Assembly: GCA_937127125.1 (NCBI GenBank)
Contig: CAKZLO010000011.1
Coordinates: 92,059 to 156,058 of the forward strand
DNA: 64,000 bases
Direction: 5' to 3'
From: an uncultured Ardenticatenia bacterium
Lineage (GTDB): Bacteria; Chloroflexota; Anaerolineae; 4572-78; NAK82
The translations under genes and the position numbers were made by a program. Positions 25,586 to 34,619 of this stretch are shown here, in pieces; within the stretch, counting starts at the first letter, position 1, and every line of letters begins with the position of its first letter. The notes under the pieces were generated by a model. The model saw only the letters and a list, made by a program, of their open reading frames with translations. It searched no databases and was not told the origin of the DNA.

Positions 25586-28500
25586 TTACTTCACGCCCAG
25601 TTCTAAGCTGTCCAGCACCCGTTGCAGAATCTCTTTCTCTGCAGGTGTCAACAAGACAGGAATCAGCATATTCAGCGAATAGAGCGCGCCACCGTCATCG
25701 CGTAGTACCATACAGCGTACCCGCACTAAGTCGCTGCCAAGATATGCGGCCAAAAAAGTTACCTCGCGCCCACGCAATCCGGCCAGCTGGGTATCCGCCG
25801 GCTCCCCGATATCTCTTAGTGGACGCAATGCCCCCTGTTCTACTTCCTGCAATTCCTCAATGAGCTGTCCCAGCATAATGTCCATCTCTTCAGTGGTCGG
25901 GGGCATCTCCTCTTCCAGCAGGCGTATTTCTATCCGGTAGCCAGGGACAGGTCGCCCGACACTATCCGTTCCAATCCAAACGACTCGGTCTCTTTCCTCA
26001 ACTAACCGCCAAGCACGTGGTACTGTCAAGCGGACACCTAATCGCTCATTGAGGTAGAAACGCAACAATTGACCCGCTGCGCTGACCTGTTCGACCGGCT
26101 GCAAGCCCTCTAGCAGGGGGGTAAAGGTGTCAAGGAGGTGAGGTACTATCCCGACATCAACTGGTATATCGCCCGCGAGAGAGGTGGGCAGATAGACGTT
26201 GACTACGTAAGCGAAGCCATAGGGAGTGGGAGCTGCCAGCACACTGCCCTCCATCTCCATCTCTTCATCCTGATCCTCAGTTGCTGGCTCATACCATCCG
26301 TAGCTGACGCCACGTGCTGGGATGCCAGCCAGTTCCATATCGGCTAGGGTACCGGTTTGCAGGTCGGGATGCATTGCGCGCACTCGTTCAATGCCCTGCC
26401 GCACCAACTGGTCTGCCGTGCCAGAGCTGGGCAAGGCACCAGACGGGAGCGGCACAACAGCAATCTCGATGCCTAGTGATCCCTCTGGGCCCTGATAGTA
26501 GAACTTCACCACCTGAAACTCAGGATCACTAAAGTCCTCCTCGACATCGAGGAATTTGAGGTAGGCCACCCCGAAATGGAGCTCTTTGTTCTCGTAGATG
26601 ACCCAATCTTCTCCAGGCAGTGGCACCGGGCTGGCGTCTGGAGCTACAATAGTGAAGCTGTTCAGCATGGCCTGCAGATCATCCCGCAACAGGTCGATTT
26701 CTGGTGATGATTTATCCAGTTCACTGTTCAGAACGTACGTGCGCCCATCCCGGGTGGTAACGGCTATGACACCACCCTCAAACGTTTTGCCCTCTTCGTC
26801 TTCAAAGGAGTAAGTGAGATGTCGTCCTTGCAGACCAGCCAGCTCGACATCTTCCGGCCGGGTGAGTTCCAACCCTGGTTGCTGTCTTAGCCAATCTTCC
26901 ACATAAATAAACAGCTGTGCATCATTATCCTGCGGCGATGGCTGTCGCTTGCCCACACGTTCTTGAACGCGCAATGCAGCGTCACCGGCTGGGGCATAGA
27001 AAAAGACATCTCCGCCAGCCGGCTGTTCGATCACTTGCCAGTAGTCGTTATAGGACAAGCTAAAGCCCATAGTCTGATTGCTGTAGAGACGGCTTAGAAA
27101 CATTGTCGGCAACAGCTTAAGATTATCGCGCACCAGCTCGAGAGACGCCCGCTCTTTGGACAAAGTGCTGATCGGTGCTTCCGAAGTGAAGACAAACAGC
27201 TGCTCACGCGCTGGATCGATAAATGCCACGAGTGAGCCAGCGATCTCACCATGGTTCGCCAGATCATATGTGTAATCCAGTCTGCGCGCTGCACGACCAG
27301 CTAGTGTGGTCTCGCTGATTCGACCACGTTGCACATTGCTGACCTGGATATCTGCGGAAAGCTCGTCGAGCAGAACCGACAAGAGTTGATCGAGAGATTG
27401 GCGACCTACAGCGCCCAACCGAACCAGCGGGATCACTTCCACTTGCGCCCTTACTGCCGAGAGATCATCAGGTGTGAAGGTAACAGTGCCCACCGTCTCC
27501 TCAACCAGCCATCCAGCCGGCTGCAACGTTACAAAAGAGAGCGCGCGGCTGCGATAAGGCTGTGGCTGCACATCACCGATATCAACGTGCAGCTCAGCCA
27601 GCTGCATCGCACTATCCCCTGCAAGGTTTATGGCACGAAGACCAAATTGATATACGCCGGCTGGCACGGGTGCGCTCATCAGCTGCGGTGGAGATTGTCC
27701 TATAATTAGTGTACCGCCTCTAACATACTCCGCCGTCCCATCTACGACACGGATCACCTGGCGCTTTACGGTAAAGGAATCTCCCGCTTCGAAGAAGTAA
27801 GGGCCAAGCAATCCATTCTTCTGCCGCGCAAAAGCTCCAACGTAGGTGGCTTCGCTACTCTCCGCATCGACATTGTATCGAATCTCTCCCTCTAACTCGA
27901 TACCGCTGGTCACACCCCGGAAGTAGCCTGGCACAGCAAAGACGTCACTACCAGGAGCAGTCGCATAAATCGAGACACGCACATCCTGTTCTCCATTACT
28001 GAGCACCCAGCCATTTCCTTTCCATTGCGCCTGCACAGGATTGCTTCGAGCGTCCCATACCGGCACCTTGAGACCTTCTTCGATCTCTCGCTCCCGCAAA
28101 ACCAGACGGTTAGAGTCGACGGTAATCAGGACGTCTCCTTCAGCTCGCCCTACCACTAGCTCCACTTCTCGCAGGCCGATGCCGCCGACTTCAGAGGCCA
28201 CCTCAGCCTGTTCGCCCCTGGCAATGGCCTCACGCTCCAGCTCGAGGGGAGCCACTGTAGGCTTCTCGACCACACGGTTAAGCGCCTCGGGATAGAGGTT
28301 AAGAAATTGCACCCAAGGACTCTGCTTTGCGCCAGGCATAGGTTCAAGTACACCCAGATACCCATAGGTATAGATCTGCACCAACTTGGGCAGGATAGGA
28401 AAGAAGAAAGACAACCCTCCCACTGAAGGTATATCCTGACCCGCGTACTGTGCTAGCACCGCTTCCGCTAATATCTCGCGCACTTGTTGCGCCGCTTCTG

Positions 28501-29527
28501 CCAGCTGGGGTACTTGAGCCAACTCCTCGACAATTAAGAGGAAGCTGCGCAAGTCGATCATGCCGAAAAACGCACGGTCCGTGTCGGCGAAGGCGGGAGA
28601 ATGAGCGAGGCCGTATGCTACGGCCAGAATCGCTTCAGGAGTGTCAAGATAGGCGTTCAGCATCTGCGCTAGGGTATTCATTGCCCGTTGGAGTCTGGGC
28701 ATATGGTCCAGATCCACTTCTGACATAGTCAGAGTGTCACCGGTTTCATCACCTATGTAGCTTTCTTCAAAGTATTGTACTATCCGTGCGCCCAGATCCT
28801 CTGCCTCCATCGTTGGGTCATCCACCAGGTCACGCATTGCGCGATCAAGGCCCTTTAGACCATACGTGATTTCTTCGGAAGCCACTCCATAATGCACATA
28901 AGGCGCCAGCAATGACCATACTTCCAGCTCGGCCATCAGACACGCATCGAAGATCAACAAGTCAAGGCGATCGACCCCGGCCGTGCGCAAGCCCGTTTCT
29001 AACGCTCGCATTAGCCCAGCTGGGCTGATCATTTGACCTTCGGATGTCTCATCGGAGGCAACGCCTTGCCACCCACCTCCATGGTCTGAGATGATCAGCG
29101 CGTAGTGCCTTGCGGGATAGGTGGTGATTCCCCAGGCAATGAAACGCCCAAGCGTCTCAGCAGAACCCGTATTCACCTCGCCCAGCTTACGGATTACCGG
29201 CGATGTAACAGTAAAAAGGTTGCCATCCTTCTCGATGCGCAACAAGCGTGTATCGCTCCAGTTATCGCTGCCCGTCCAGTAACGTGGATGGCGGTCGATC
29301 AACGCGACGAATTGGACCTCAGATGTCGATCCGATCATTTCCATGCGATTCAGCTCGCGCAAGATAACCGGCTCCAGATTATTGTCAGCTGCGTAGTAGA
29401 TCAAAACTGTCCACTGGGCTTCCTCCACCTGGCCGTGGGCCGGCAACGGCCAGAAACCCAATATCATCCCGATAACTATGAGCACTTCCCAGAGGCGTGG
29501 CCTGATTCGGGGCGAATGGGTTGTCAT
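25586..29527 (-). CDS. Giant clostripain-type (C11) cysteine peptidase with repeated C-terminal domains
   Basis: 1313 aa from the ATG at 29527, which has GAGGGA upstream. A hydrophobic signal segment (about 15-32) precedes the peptidase domain (about 35-420). Catalytic His lies in IISDHGGGW and Cys in IFDACLMAELE, matching the C11 fold (gingipain/caspase clan CD). After a middle beta-rich region, four segments of about 150 residues, near 670-810, 815-960, 975-1145 and 1155-1313, share a pattern: YxxxxxGFxLxYPxxW at the start, AGLxGRxLTY in the middle and a final helix ending in LLxSF/LDSLEL. They look like PsbP/DcrB-type domains. Probably secreted or surface attached. Substrate unknown. Own promoter (29591-29618). 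Confidence 0.87.
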   Translation of the reverse strand: MTTHSPRIRPRLWEVLIVIGMILGFWPLPAHGQVEEAQWTVLIYYAADNNLEPVILRELNRMEMIGSTSEVQFVALIDRHPRYWTGSDNWSDTRLLRIEKDGNLFTVTSPVIRKLGEVNTGSAETLGRFIAWGITTYPARHYALIISDHGGGWQGVASDETSEGQMISPAGLMRALETGLRTAGVDRLDLLIFDACLMAELEVWSLLAPYVHYGVASEEITYGLKGLDRAMRDLVDDPTMEAEDLGARIVQYFEESYIGDETGDTLTMSEVDLDHMPRLQRAMNTLAQMLNAYLDTPEAILAVAYGLAHSPAFADTDRAFFGMIDLRSFLLIVEELAQVPQLAEAAQQVREILAEAVLAQYAGQDIPSVGGLSFFFPILPKLVQIYTYGYLGVLEPMPGAKQSPWVQFLNLYPEALNRVVEKPTVAPLELEREAIARGEQAEVASEVGGIGLREVELVVGRAEGDVLITVDSNRLVLREREIEEGLKVPVWDARSNPVQAQWKGNGWVLSNGEQDVRVSIYATAPGSDVFAVPGYFRGVTSGIELEGEIRYNVDAESSEATYVGAFARQKNGLLGPYFFEAGDSFTVKRQVIRVVDGTAEYVRGGTLIIGQSPPQLMSAPVPAGVYQFGLRAINLAGDSAMQLAELHVDIGDVQPQPYRSRALSFVTLQPAGWLVEETVGTVTFTPDDLSAVRAQVEVIPLVRLGAVGRQSLDQLLSVLLDELSADIQVSNVQRGRISETTLAGRAARRLDYTYDLANHGEIAGSLVAFIDPAREQLFVFTSEAPISTLSKERASLELVRDNLKLLPTMFLSRLYSNQTMGFSLSYNDYWQVIEQPAGGDVFFYAPAGDAALRVQERVGKRQPSPQDNDAQLFIYVEDWLRQQPGLELTRPEDVELAGLQGRHLTYSFEDEEGKTFEGGVIAVTTRDGRTYVLNSELDKSSPEIDLLRDDLQAMLNSFTIVAPDASPVPLPGEDWVIYENKELHFGVAYLKFLDVEEDFSDPEFQVVKFYYQGPEGSLGIEIAVVPLPSGALPSSGTADQLVRQGIERVRAMHPDLQTGTLADMELAGIPARGVSYGWYEPATEDQDEEMEMEGSVLAAPTPYGFAYVVNVYLPTSLAGDIPVDVGIVPHLLDTFTPLLEGLQPVEQVSAAGQLLRFYLNERLGVRLTVPRAWRLVEERDRVVWIGTDSVGRPVPGYRIEIRLLEEEMPPTTEEMDIMLGQLIEELQEVEQGALRPLRDIGEPADTQLAGLRGREVTFLAAYLGSDLVRVRCMVLRDDGGALYSLNMLIPVLLTPAEKEILQRVLDSLELGVK

Positions 29528-29590
29528 ATTTTTCCCTCGCTCTATGACCGATGGCTGACTTTCCGAACTCTTCATACCTGAATAGTGTAC

Positions 29591-29618
29591 ATCATAACCT
29601 TTCCTGTACAGGTGTCAA
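29591..29618 (-). promoter_or_regulatory. Promoter of the C11 peptidase gene
   Basis: Minus-strand TTGACA (29613-29618), 16 bases, TATGAT (29591-29596), about 65 bases before the start. Confidence 0.65.
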
Positions 29619-29736
29619 ACAAGCCCAATAGAGGTCATGGACTTGCCAGAGTGCTCGAGCGATAAGACAAGAGACTTCATCGTAAGAAAAAGAGCCCATA
29701 TTGCCGACAAAGGGCCAAGAGTCTCAAGATTTCTGA

Positions 29737-29765
29737 TTGACAAATGTAGTATAAAGGTATACATT
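29737..29765 (+). promoter_or_regulatory. Promoter of the ScyD/ScyE-like gene
   Basis: TTGACA (29737-29742), 17 bases, TACATT (29760-29765); alternative -10 boxes overlap in the AT-rich stretch. Confidence 0.55.
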
Positions 29766-29846
29766 ATCAACTAATGGCTGCGCGCCATTCGGTTCGGCGG
29801 TTCCAGACCAGTTCAGATGGTTGCCCTGGAGGGGCAAGGGGATCTG

Positions 29847-30986
29847 ATGAATATTCGAATTGCTTTGGCAGTTAGTATCGTGGTGATGTCTCTGCTCGGG
29901 AGTGCGTCCAGCGCTGTCGCTGCAGCACCAGGAGAGGGCATCATAGTCGCAAAGGGATTTAACGGTCCGCAGGGTGTTTTGGTAGCCACTGACGGCGGAC
30001 TGTATGTGGTGGACTCAGGCATCGGTGGCGACATGGTCGTTTCAGTGACCAACCCCGAAACTGGGAAACCGGAAGAAGTAAAGATCGGTGACAGCGCCAG
30101 AGTGGTGCACATCGCCTCAGACGGGCAGCAGTATGTGATGGCTATGCTCCCGTCCGTGTTGATGGAAAGGGATACTTCTGGTGGAAACCGGCTAGCAGAA
30201 CTTGATGGGACGGTATACGTCACCAGCGGTGGCTGGGAGGGTGAGTTCGGTGATACGCCAATGCCTAATATGGCAAGAGTGCTCGCCCTCAAAGACAACC
30301 AGCTCACTGAGCTGGTTAACACCTGGGATGTGGAGAAGGCTAACAACCCAGATGGATACATCCTCGAGAGCCACCCATACGACCTGACCTTTGGGCCAGA
30401 TGGGCGACTGTGGATTGCGGATGCGGGGGCCAATGATCTCCTTGCGGTAGATCTGACCTCGAAAAAGACTGAGGTTGTGAGCGTCTTCCCCGGGGTGCCA
30501 AGCCCACTGCCCAATCCGGCGCGTGGCAATGCAAAAGAATCCGATCCCGTGCCCACCGGGGTAGCTTTTGATAAAGCTGGCAATCTCTACGTATCATTAC
30601 TGCCTGGTGCTCCGTTCCTGCCCGGCTCAGCCAAAGTGGTTAAAGTCGCCCCAGATGGTAGCGTCACGGATTATGCAACCAATCTCACAGCGATCACTGA
30701 CCTCCAAAGTGCACCGGATGGCAATTTGTATGCCGTGCAATTTGCGCAGTTCACTCAGGAAGGTCCACTTCCGGATACTGGAGCACTGATTCGCATCCGG
30801 GAGGGGAACGCTTCAGAGGTGGTGGTCAGTGGTCTTTCCTTCCCAACTTCGCTTGACTTTGACGCTGCCGGCGACGCGTTCGTGACGATCAACGGTGTGG
30901 GTGCTCCAGGTTCGGGCGCCGTGCTAAAATTCGCACAGCTCATCACTATGGCTGGTACCTCTCTGTCTGAGATACCAGCACAGTAG
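29847..30986 (+). CDS. Secreted ScyD/ScyE-family beta-propeller protein
   Basis: 379 aa. Signal peptide (about 1-27, ending AAAPG), then repeated NHL/SGL-like blades (GFNGPQGVLVATDGGLYVVDSG, PYDLTFGPDGRLWIADAGAND, PTGVAFDKAGNLYVSL). The overall pattern matches the ScyD/ScyE family, named after cyanobacterial scytonemin genes but widespread in bacteria as secreted propellers without that role. The start at 29847 has AAGGGGA upstream; the in-frame start 30 bases earlier has none. Monocistronic: its own promoter and the strong terminator at 31061. Confidence 0.85.
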   Translation: MNIRIALAVSIVVMSLLGSASSAVAAAPGEGIIVAKGFNGPQGVLVATDGGLYVVDSGIGGDMVVSVTNPETGKPEEVKIGDSARVVHIASDGQQYVMAMLPSVLMERDTSGGNRLAELDGTVYVTSGGWEGEFGDTPMPNMARVLALKDNQLTELVNTWDVEKANNPDGYILESHPYDLTFGPDGRLWIADAGANDLLAVDLTSKKTEVVSVFPGVPSPLPNPARGNAKESDPVPTGVAFDKAGNLYVSLLPGAPFLPGSAKVVKVAPDGSVTDYATNLTAITDLQSAPDGNLYAVQFAQFTQEGPLPDTGALIRIREGNASEVVVSGLSFPTSLDFDAAGDAFVTINGVGAPGSGAVLKFAQLITMAGTSLSEIPAQ

Positions 30987-31060
30987 GAGAGACCATGCAT
31001 TGACAGCTGCGATGACTTATCGCATCCTGACAGGTTTATGATAACCGGCGCGCGTGCCAT

Positions 31061-31095
31061 AGTGCCCTGACGGATCAACGTCAGGGCACTTTTTG
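31061..31095 (+). terminator. Rho-independent terminator after the ScyD/ScyE-like gene
   Basis: Perfect 12-base stem (31061-31072 with 31079-31090), six-base loop, followed by TTTTTG. Confidence 0.9.
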
Positions 31096-31111
31096 TGTCT
31101 CAAACTGGACA

Positions 31112-31125
31112 GGGTATGCTATAAT
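31112..31125 (+). promoter_or_regulatory. Extended -10 promoter of the amidohydrolase-comEC genes
   Basis: TGCTATAAT ending at 31125, an extended -10 with a perfect TATAAT hexamer (31120-31125), directly after the preceding terminator. No good -35 is visible. Confidence 0.5.
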
Positions 31126-31222
31126 TGCACATGCATAGGTATCTCGCAGCTGGAGAGTTTCCTGGTCGTTTTGTGTCATTAGCTATGTTCACTTCTTCCA
31201 GTCGCTCGCGCAGGCCAGGTGT

Positions 31223-32152
31223 ATGCACTATGTGACCAACGCGCACACCCACCTCGAACTGACCGCCCTCACTCATTTATGCCCGGCTCAACCAACCAGC
31301 TTCTTGCCATGGTTGGCCCGTGTCGGTTGGAAGATCAGCCGCCTGTCGCGCGAAGAAATCTTGTCTGCCATTGCGCAAGGCATTGCTGAACTAAAAACAT
31401 ATGGCACAACCCACGTCGGAGACATTACGCACAGCTGGCTGAGTGTTGAGCCACTACTTGCCAGCGGGTTAAATGGCATTGTCTACTTAGAAGTGTTGGG
31501 ATTGGAGAGGGAGAGCGCTATGGAACGGTTGCAGGAAGCTCAGAAAGCGATAGAGAGTGCGCGCCATCACCCCAACTATGGGCGCATGCAAGTTGGACTT
31601 TCCCTCCATGCTCCCTACTCGTGCCACCCTGATTTGCTGCGTGCCGGTGCCCGCTGGTGCCGCGCCGAAAACGTGCCACTGTGCGTGCACGTAGCAGAGT
31701 CGGAGGTTGAAACGGAATGGTTGCTCCGCGGTAGACTTCCAGGGCAGGCCCGCGTTCTCAGTCCCCTAGTGCGTGCCACAGGCTACCTGCCTACCTCTGT
31801 TCCCCGGCAAAGGCCAGTCCCATATCTGGCTGCGTTGGGGGTGCTTGATGCCCATCCCCTGCTGGTGCACGGGGTATACGTGTCGGATGAGGAGATCGCA
31901 CTTATAGCGGCAACGCATTGCGCCGTGGTCCACTGTCCGCGCTCTAATCACCTTCTTGGAAGCGGTAGAATGCCACTGGAGCGTTACCTGCGCGCCAATG
32001 TACCTATCTATCTGGGTACTGATAGCCGGGCAAGCAGCCCAGATCTTAATGTATACGCTGAGGCACAGTTTGCCTGTCAGCTGCACCATAGATATGTGCC
32101 AGAGGAACAGATCATGGCTTTGCTGCACCAACCGTTGGAGCATAGCCTATGA
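31223..32152 (+). CDS. Amidohydrolase-superfamily hydrolase/deaminase
   Basis: 309-aa metal-dependent TIM-barrel enzyme. Metal and catalytic residues are all visible: NAHTHLE (HxH), HAPYSCH, HVAESEVE, LLVHGVYV and YLGTDSRASS (Asp). It lacks the N-terminal beta-sandwich part usual in this superfamily and starts almost at the HxH strand. The frame upstream is open but has no ATG/GTG/TTG with a ribosome site, so the short form is accepted. The nearest described enzymes include TRZ/ATZ-type and aminodeoxyfutalosine deaminases; the substrate is not determined. Its stop overlaps the comEC start (ATGA), so the two are co-translated. Confidence 0.85.
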   Translation: MHYVTNAHTHLELTALTHLCPAQPTSFLPWLARVGWKISRLSREEILSAIAQGIAELKTYGTTHVGDITHSWLSVEPLLASGLNGIVYLEVLGLERESAMERLQEAQKAIESARHHPNYGRMQVGLSLHAPYSCHPDLLRAGARWCRAENVPLCVHVAESEVETEWLLRGRLPGQARVLSPLVRATGYLPTSVPRQRPVPYLAALGVLDAHPLLVHGVYVSDEEIALIAATHCAVVHCPRSNHLLGSGRMPLERYLRANVPIYLGTDSRASSPDLNVYAEAQFACQLHHRYVPEEQIMALLHQPLEHSL

Positions 32153-34554
32153 CTCTTTTCTATCTGGGCCTCGCCTGGCTGTTGGGCATTGCCGGGGCAT
32201 CGTTGCTGACACCCCCTATATCAGTGTTGGCTGCCATGGCAATTCCGTGCGTAGGAACGCTTCTAATGTGGCCACGCGACCGAATACCGAGACTGGCAGC
32301 CCTTTGCTCTTTGGCGCTGCTGGCCGGATTGACACGTGCCACCCTGATCGGTCCGCCACGTGACCCCAACCATGTGATGGCTTTCAAGGACACAGGCACC
32401 CCTGTCACGATCACTGGGATTGTGGACAGCGAGCCCGAACTTCGCGACACTTTCCAACAGCTGCGCATTCGGGCAAAATCTATCACAATTGACGCTGAAA
32501 CCTCATTTCAGCCCAGAGAAGCGCGTGGATTACTGCTAGCTCGCGTCGCTCGCTACCCTGCCCATCATTATGGCGAGCGACTGAGCTTGACCGGTCAGCT
32601 CGTCACGCCACCAGTGTTCGAAAACTTCGATTATCGTGACTACCTTGCACGCCAGGACATATATGTGGTGATGAATTACCCTCGCGTCAGAGTTTTGTCC
32701 ACAGATGAGGGAAGTCCTTTCTGGCAGACCCTTTATGCGCTCAGGCAGCATCTGAGCTCCATCATTGAGCATCTTATATCTGAACCATATGCTTCCTTGC
32801 TAAAGGCGATCCTGCTCGGTGACAGAAACGGTATACCAGCACCTTTGTATGCACAATTTAGGTCTACTGGCACCAGCCATGTCATCGTGATCAGCGGCTC
32901 GAACATTGCGGTGTTGTGTGGTTTCTTGCTGGCAGCAACCACTCGCCTCGCAGGGCGACGCATCGCACTATATGTATCTCTTCTCGGTATTGCCGCCTAC
33001 GTTATGTTGGCAGGAGCTGACGCGCCTGTGATTCGCGCTGCGATTATGGGCGGATTGTATGTAATCGCGCTGCGCTTTGGGCGGCGGGCAGAAGTGCGCA
33101 CGTCGTTGATAATGGCAGCGGTTTTGATGACGATGGTCAACCCTGCCTGGTTCCGCGATCCTGGCTTTCAATTGAGCTTTAGCGCCACCGCTGGCCTGAT
33201 CTGGCTGGCACCACTCTTGGAGAACATCCTGACAGCCTGGCTCAGCCGAGTGCGAGGTATCGCCGGTCTAATCAGTGGACTACTGGGGGATGGATTGACG
33301 GTCACGTTTGCTGCTCAGCTGGCTACTCTGCCAGTGGTCGTATACCACTTCGGACGTATTTCATTGGTGAGCTTATTTACCAACATTTTGATTGTGCCTG
33401 TGCAACCATTGATTATGCTGAGCGGCGCATTGGCGCTCCTGTTCGGGACGATATGGCTGCCAGTTGGCCAGGTGATCGGATGGTTCGTGTGGCTGCCTCT
33501 CGCGTGGATGGTCATGTGCGTTGAGTCCACGGCGCATATCTCTAGCCGGCTGGAGATCGGCGTCCGGGATGCTTTAGACGTGGCAGGCATTGCATTGGGA
33601 GCAATGCTCATAGTCGCGATTCTATATCTTGTGTTGCACAACAGGTCCCAGAGTACACTCACAAACGTGTCGGGCACCTTGAAGCGCTTGCGTACATCCA
33701 CGCAGATGTCCTTGACAACGGCAGTCATGCTTGTGCTGCCGGCGTTGGCAGCTAATATCAACTTGCCTGATGGGCGGCTCCACATAGCCTTCCTGAACGT
33801 AGGTCAGGGAGACGCTATTTTCATCACCACCCCGCATGGTTGCCAGATCCTGGTGGACGGTGGCCCTGCCCCATCCGTTGTGCTGGCTGCACTGGGCCAA
33901 CATATGCCCTTTTGGGATCGCACCCTTGATATGGTCGTCAATACCCACCCTGAGTCGGACCATCTCGCTGGGTTGTTAGGCGTGCTGGATCGCTATCAGG
34001 TCAAGCAGGTGGTTATCCCCCCAGTTGAGACCAAATCGACTTTATACGCTACCTGGCAGACGGCATTGCGACAGGCTAACGTCTCCACCACTTTGGCGAA
34101 GAGTGGTATGCGCATCAATACGTCAGACAGCGTTGTCATTGAGACACTGCACCCATCTACAGACGGGCATTACAAACGTCTAAATGACCACTCATTGGTT
34201 CTCCGCATTACCTTGGGGCGCATCAGCTTTCTGCTGACCGGCGACATCACTTCGGAGGTGGAACAAGAGCTGCTCCGGCGCTATCCTGGGCTGAGCGCAG
34301 CCGTGTTCAAGGTGCCCCATCACGGCAGTTCCACGTCCAGCGATGCAGCTTTTCTACGCGCTGTGCAACCTCGGATCGCTGTGCTCTCTGTCGCTGCCGA
34401 AAACTCGCTCAATCTGCCCGCAGCCGAGGTGCTGCAACGTTACCAAGAGATTGGGATCCCAGTGGTTCGCACTGATCAGGCTGGCACAATCGAGCTGATT
34501 ACGGATGGAGAGCGTCTCTGGATACGTACCCAGTACTCAACACCTGAGTTGTAG
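32149..34554 (+). CDS. comEC: DNA internalisation protein ComEC/Rec2
   Basis: 801-aa membrane channel that passes single-stranded DNA in natural transformation. Order: N-terminal DUF4131-like region with two or three helices and an OB-like part (about 1-190), the Competence domain with about eight helices (about 215-490; GTSHVIVISGSNIAVL and PVIRAAIMGG are typical), and a C-terminal metallo-beta-lactamase domain (about 540-801; GQGDAIFI, THPESDHLAG, LLTGDI, VPHHGSS). All three parts are present and uninterrupted. No other com genes lie in the window. Overlaps the preceding amidohydrolase by four bases. Confidence 0.95.
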   Translation: MTLFYLGLAWLLGIAGASLLTPPISVLAAMAIPCVGTLLMWPRDRIPRLAALCSLALLAGLTRATLIGPPRDPNHVMAFKDTGTPVTITGIVDSEPELRDTFQQLRIRAKSITIDAETSFQPREARGLLLARVARYPAHHYGERLSLTGQLVTPPVFENFDYRDYLARQDIYVVMNYPRVRVLSTDEGSPFWQTLYALRQHLSSIIEHLISEPYASLLKAILLGDRNGIPAPLYAQFRSTGTSHVIVISGSNIAVLCGFLLAATTRLAGRRIALYVSLLGIAAYVMLAGADAPVIRAAIMGGLYVIALRFGRRAEVRTSLIMAAVLMTMVNPAWFRDPGFQLSFSATAGLIWLAPLLENILTAWLSRVRGIAGLISGLLGDGLTVTFAAQLATLPVVVYHFGRISLVSLFTNILIVPVQPLIMLSGALALLFGTIWLPVGQVIGWFVWLPLAWMVMCVESTAHISSRLEIGVRDALDVAGIALGAMLIVAILYLVLHNRSQSTLTNVSGTLKRLRTSTQMSLTTAVMLVLPALAANINLPDGRLHIAFLNVGQGDAIFITTPHGCQILVDGGPAPSVVLAALGQHMPFWDRTLDMVVNTHPESDHLAGLLGVLDRYQVKQVVIPPVETKSTLYATWQTALRQANVSTTLAKSGMRINTSDSVVIETLHPSTDGHYKRLNDHSLVLRITLGRISFLLTGDITSEVEQELLRRYPGLSAAVFKVPHHGSSTSSDAAFLRAVQPRIAVLSVAAENSLNLPAAEVLQRYQEIGIPVVRTDQAGTIELITDGERLWIRTQYSTPEL

Positions 34555-34619
34555 GTTGCCAGTGCAATTGCTCGCATCCGACGGATGCGGTAGAATCGAG
34601 GCAATTTCGCGCCTGGCAC

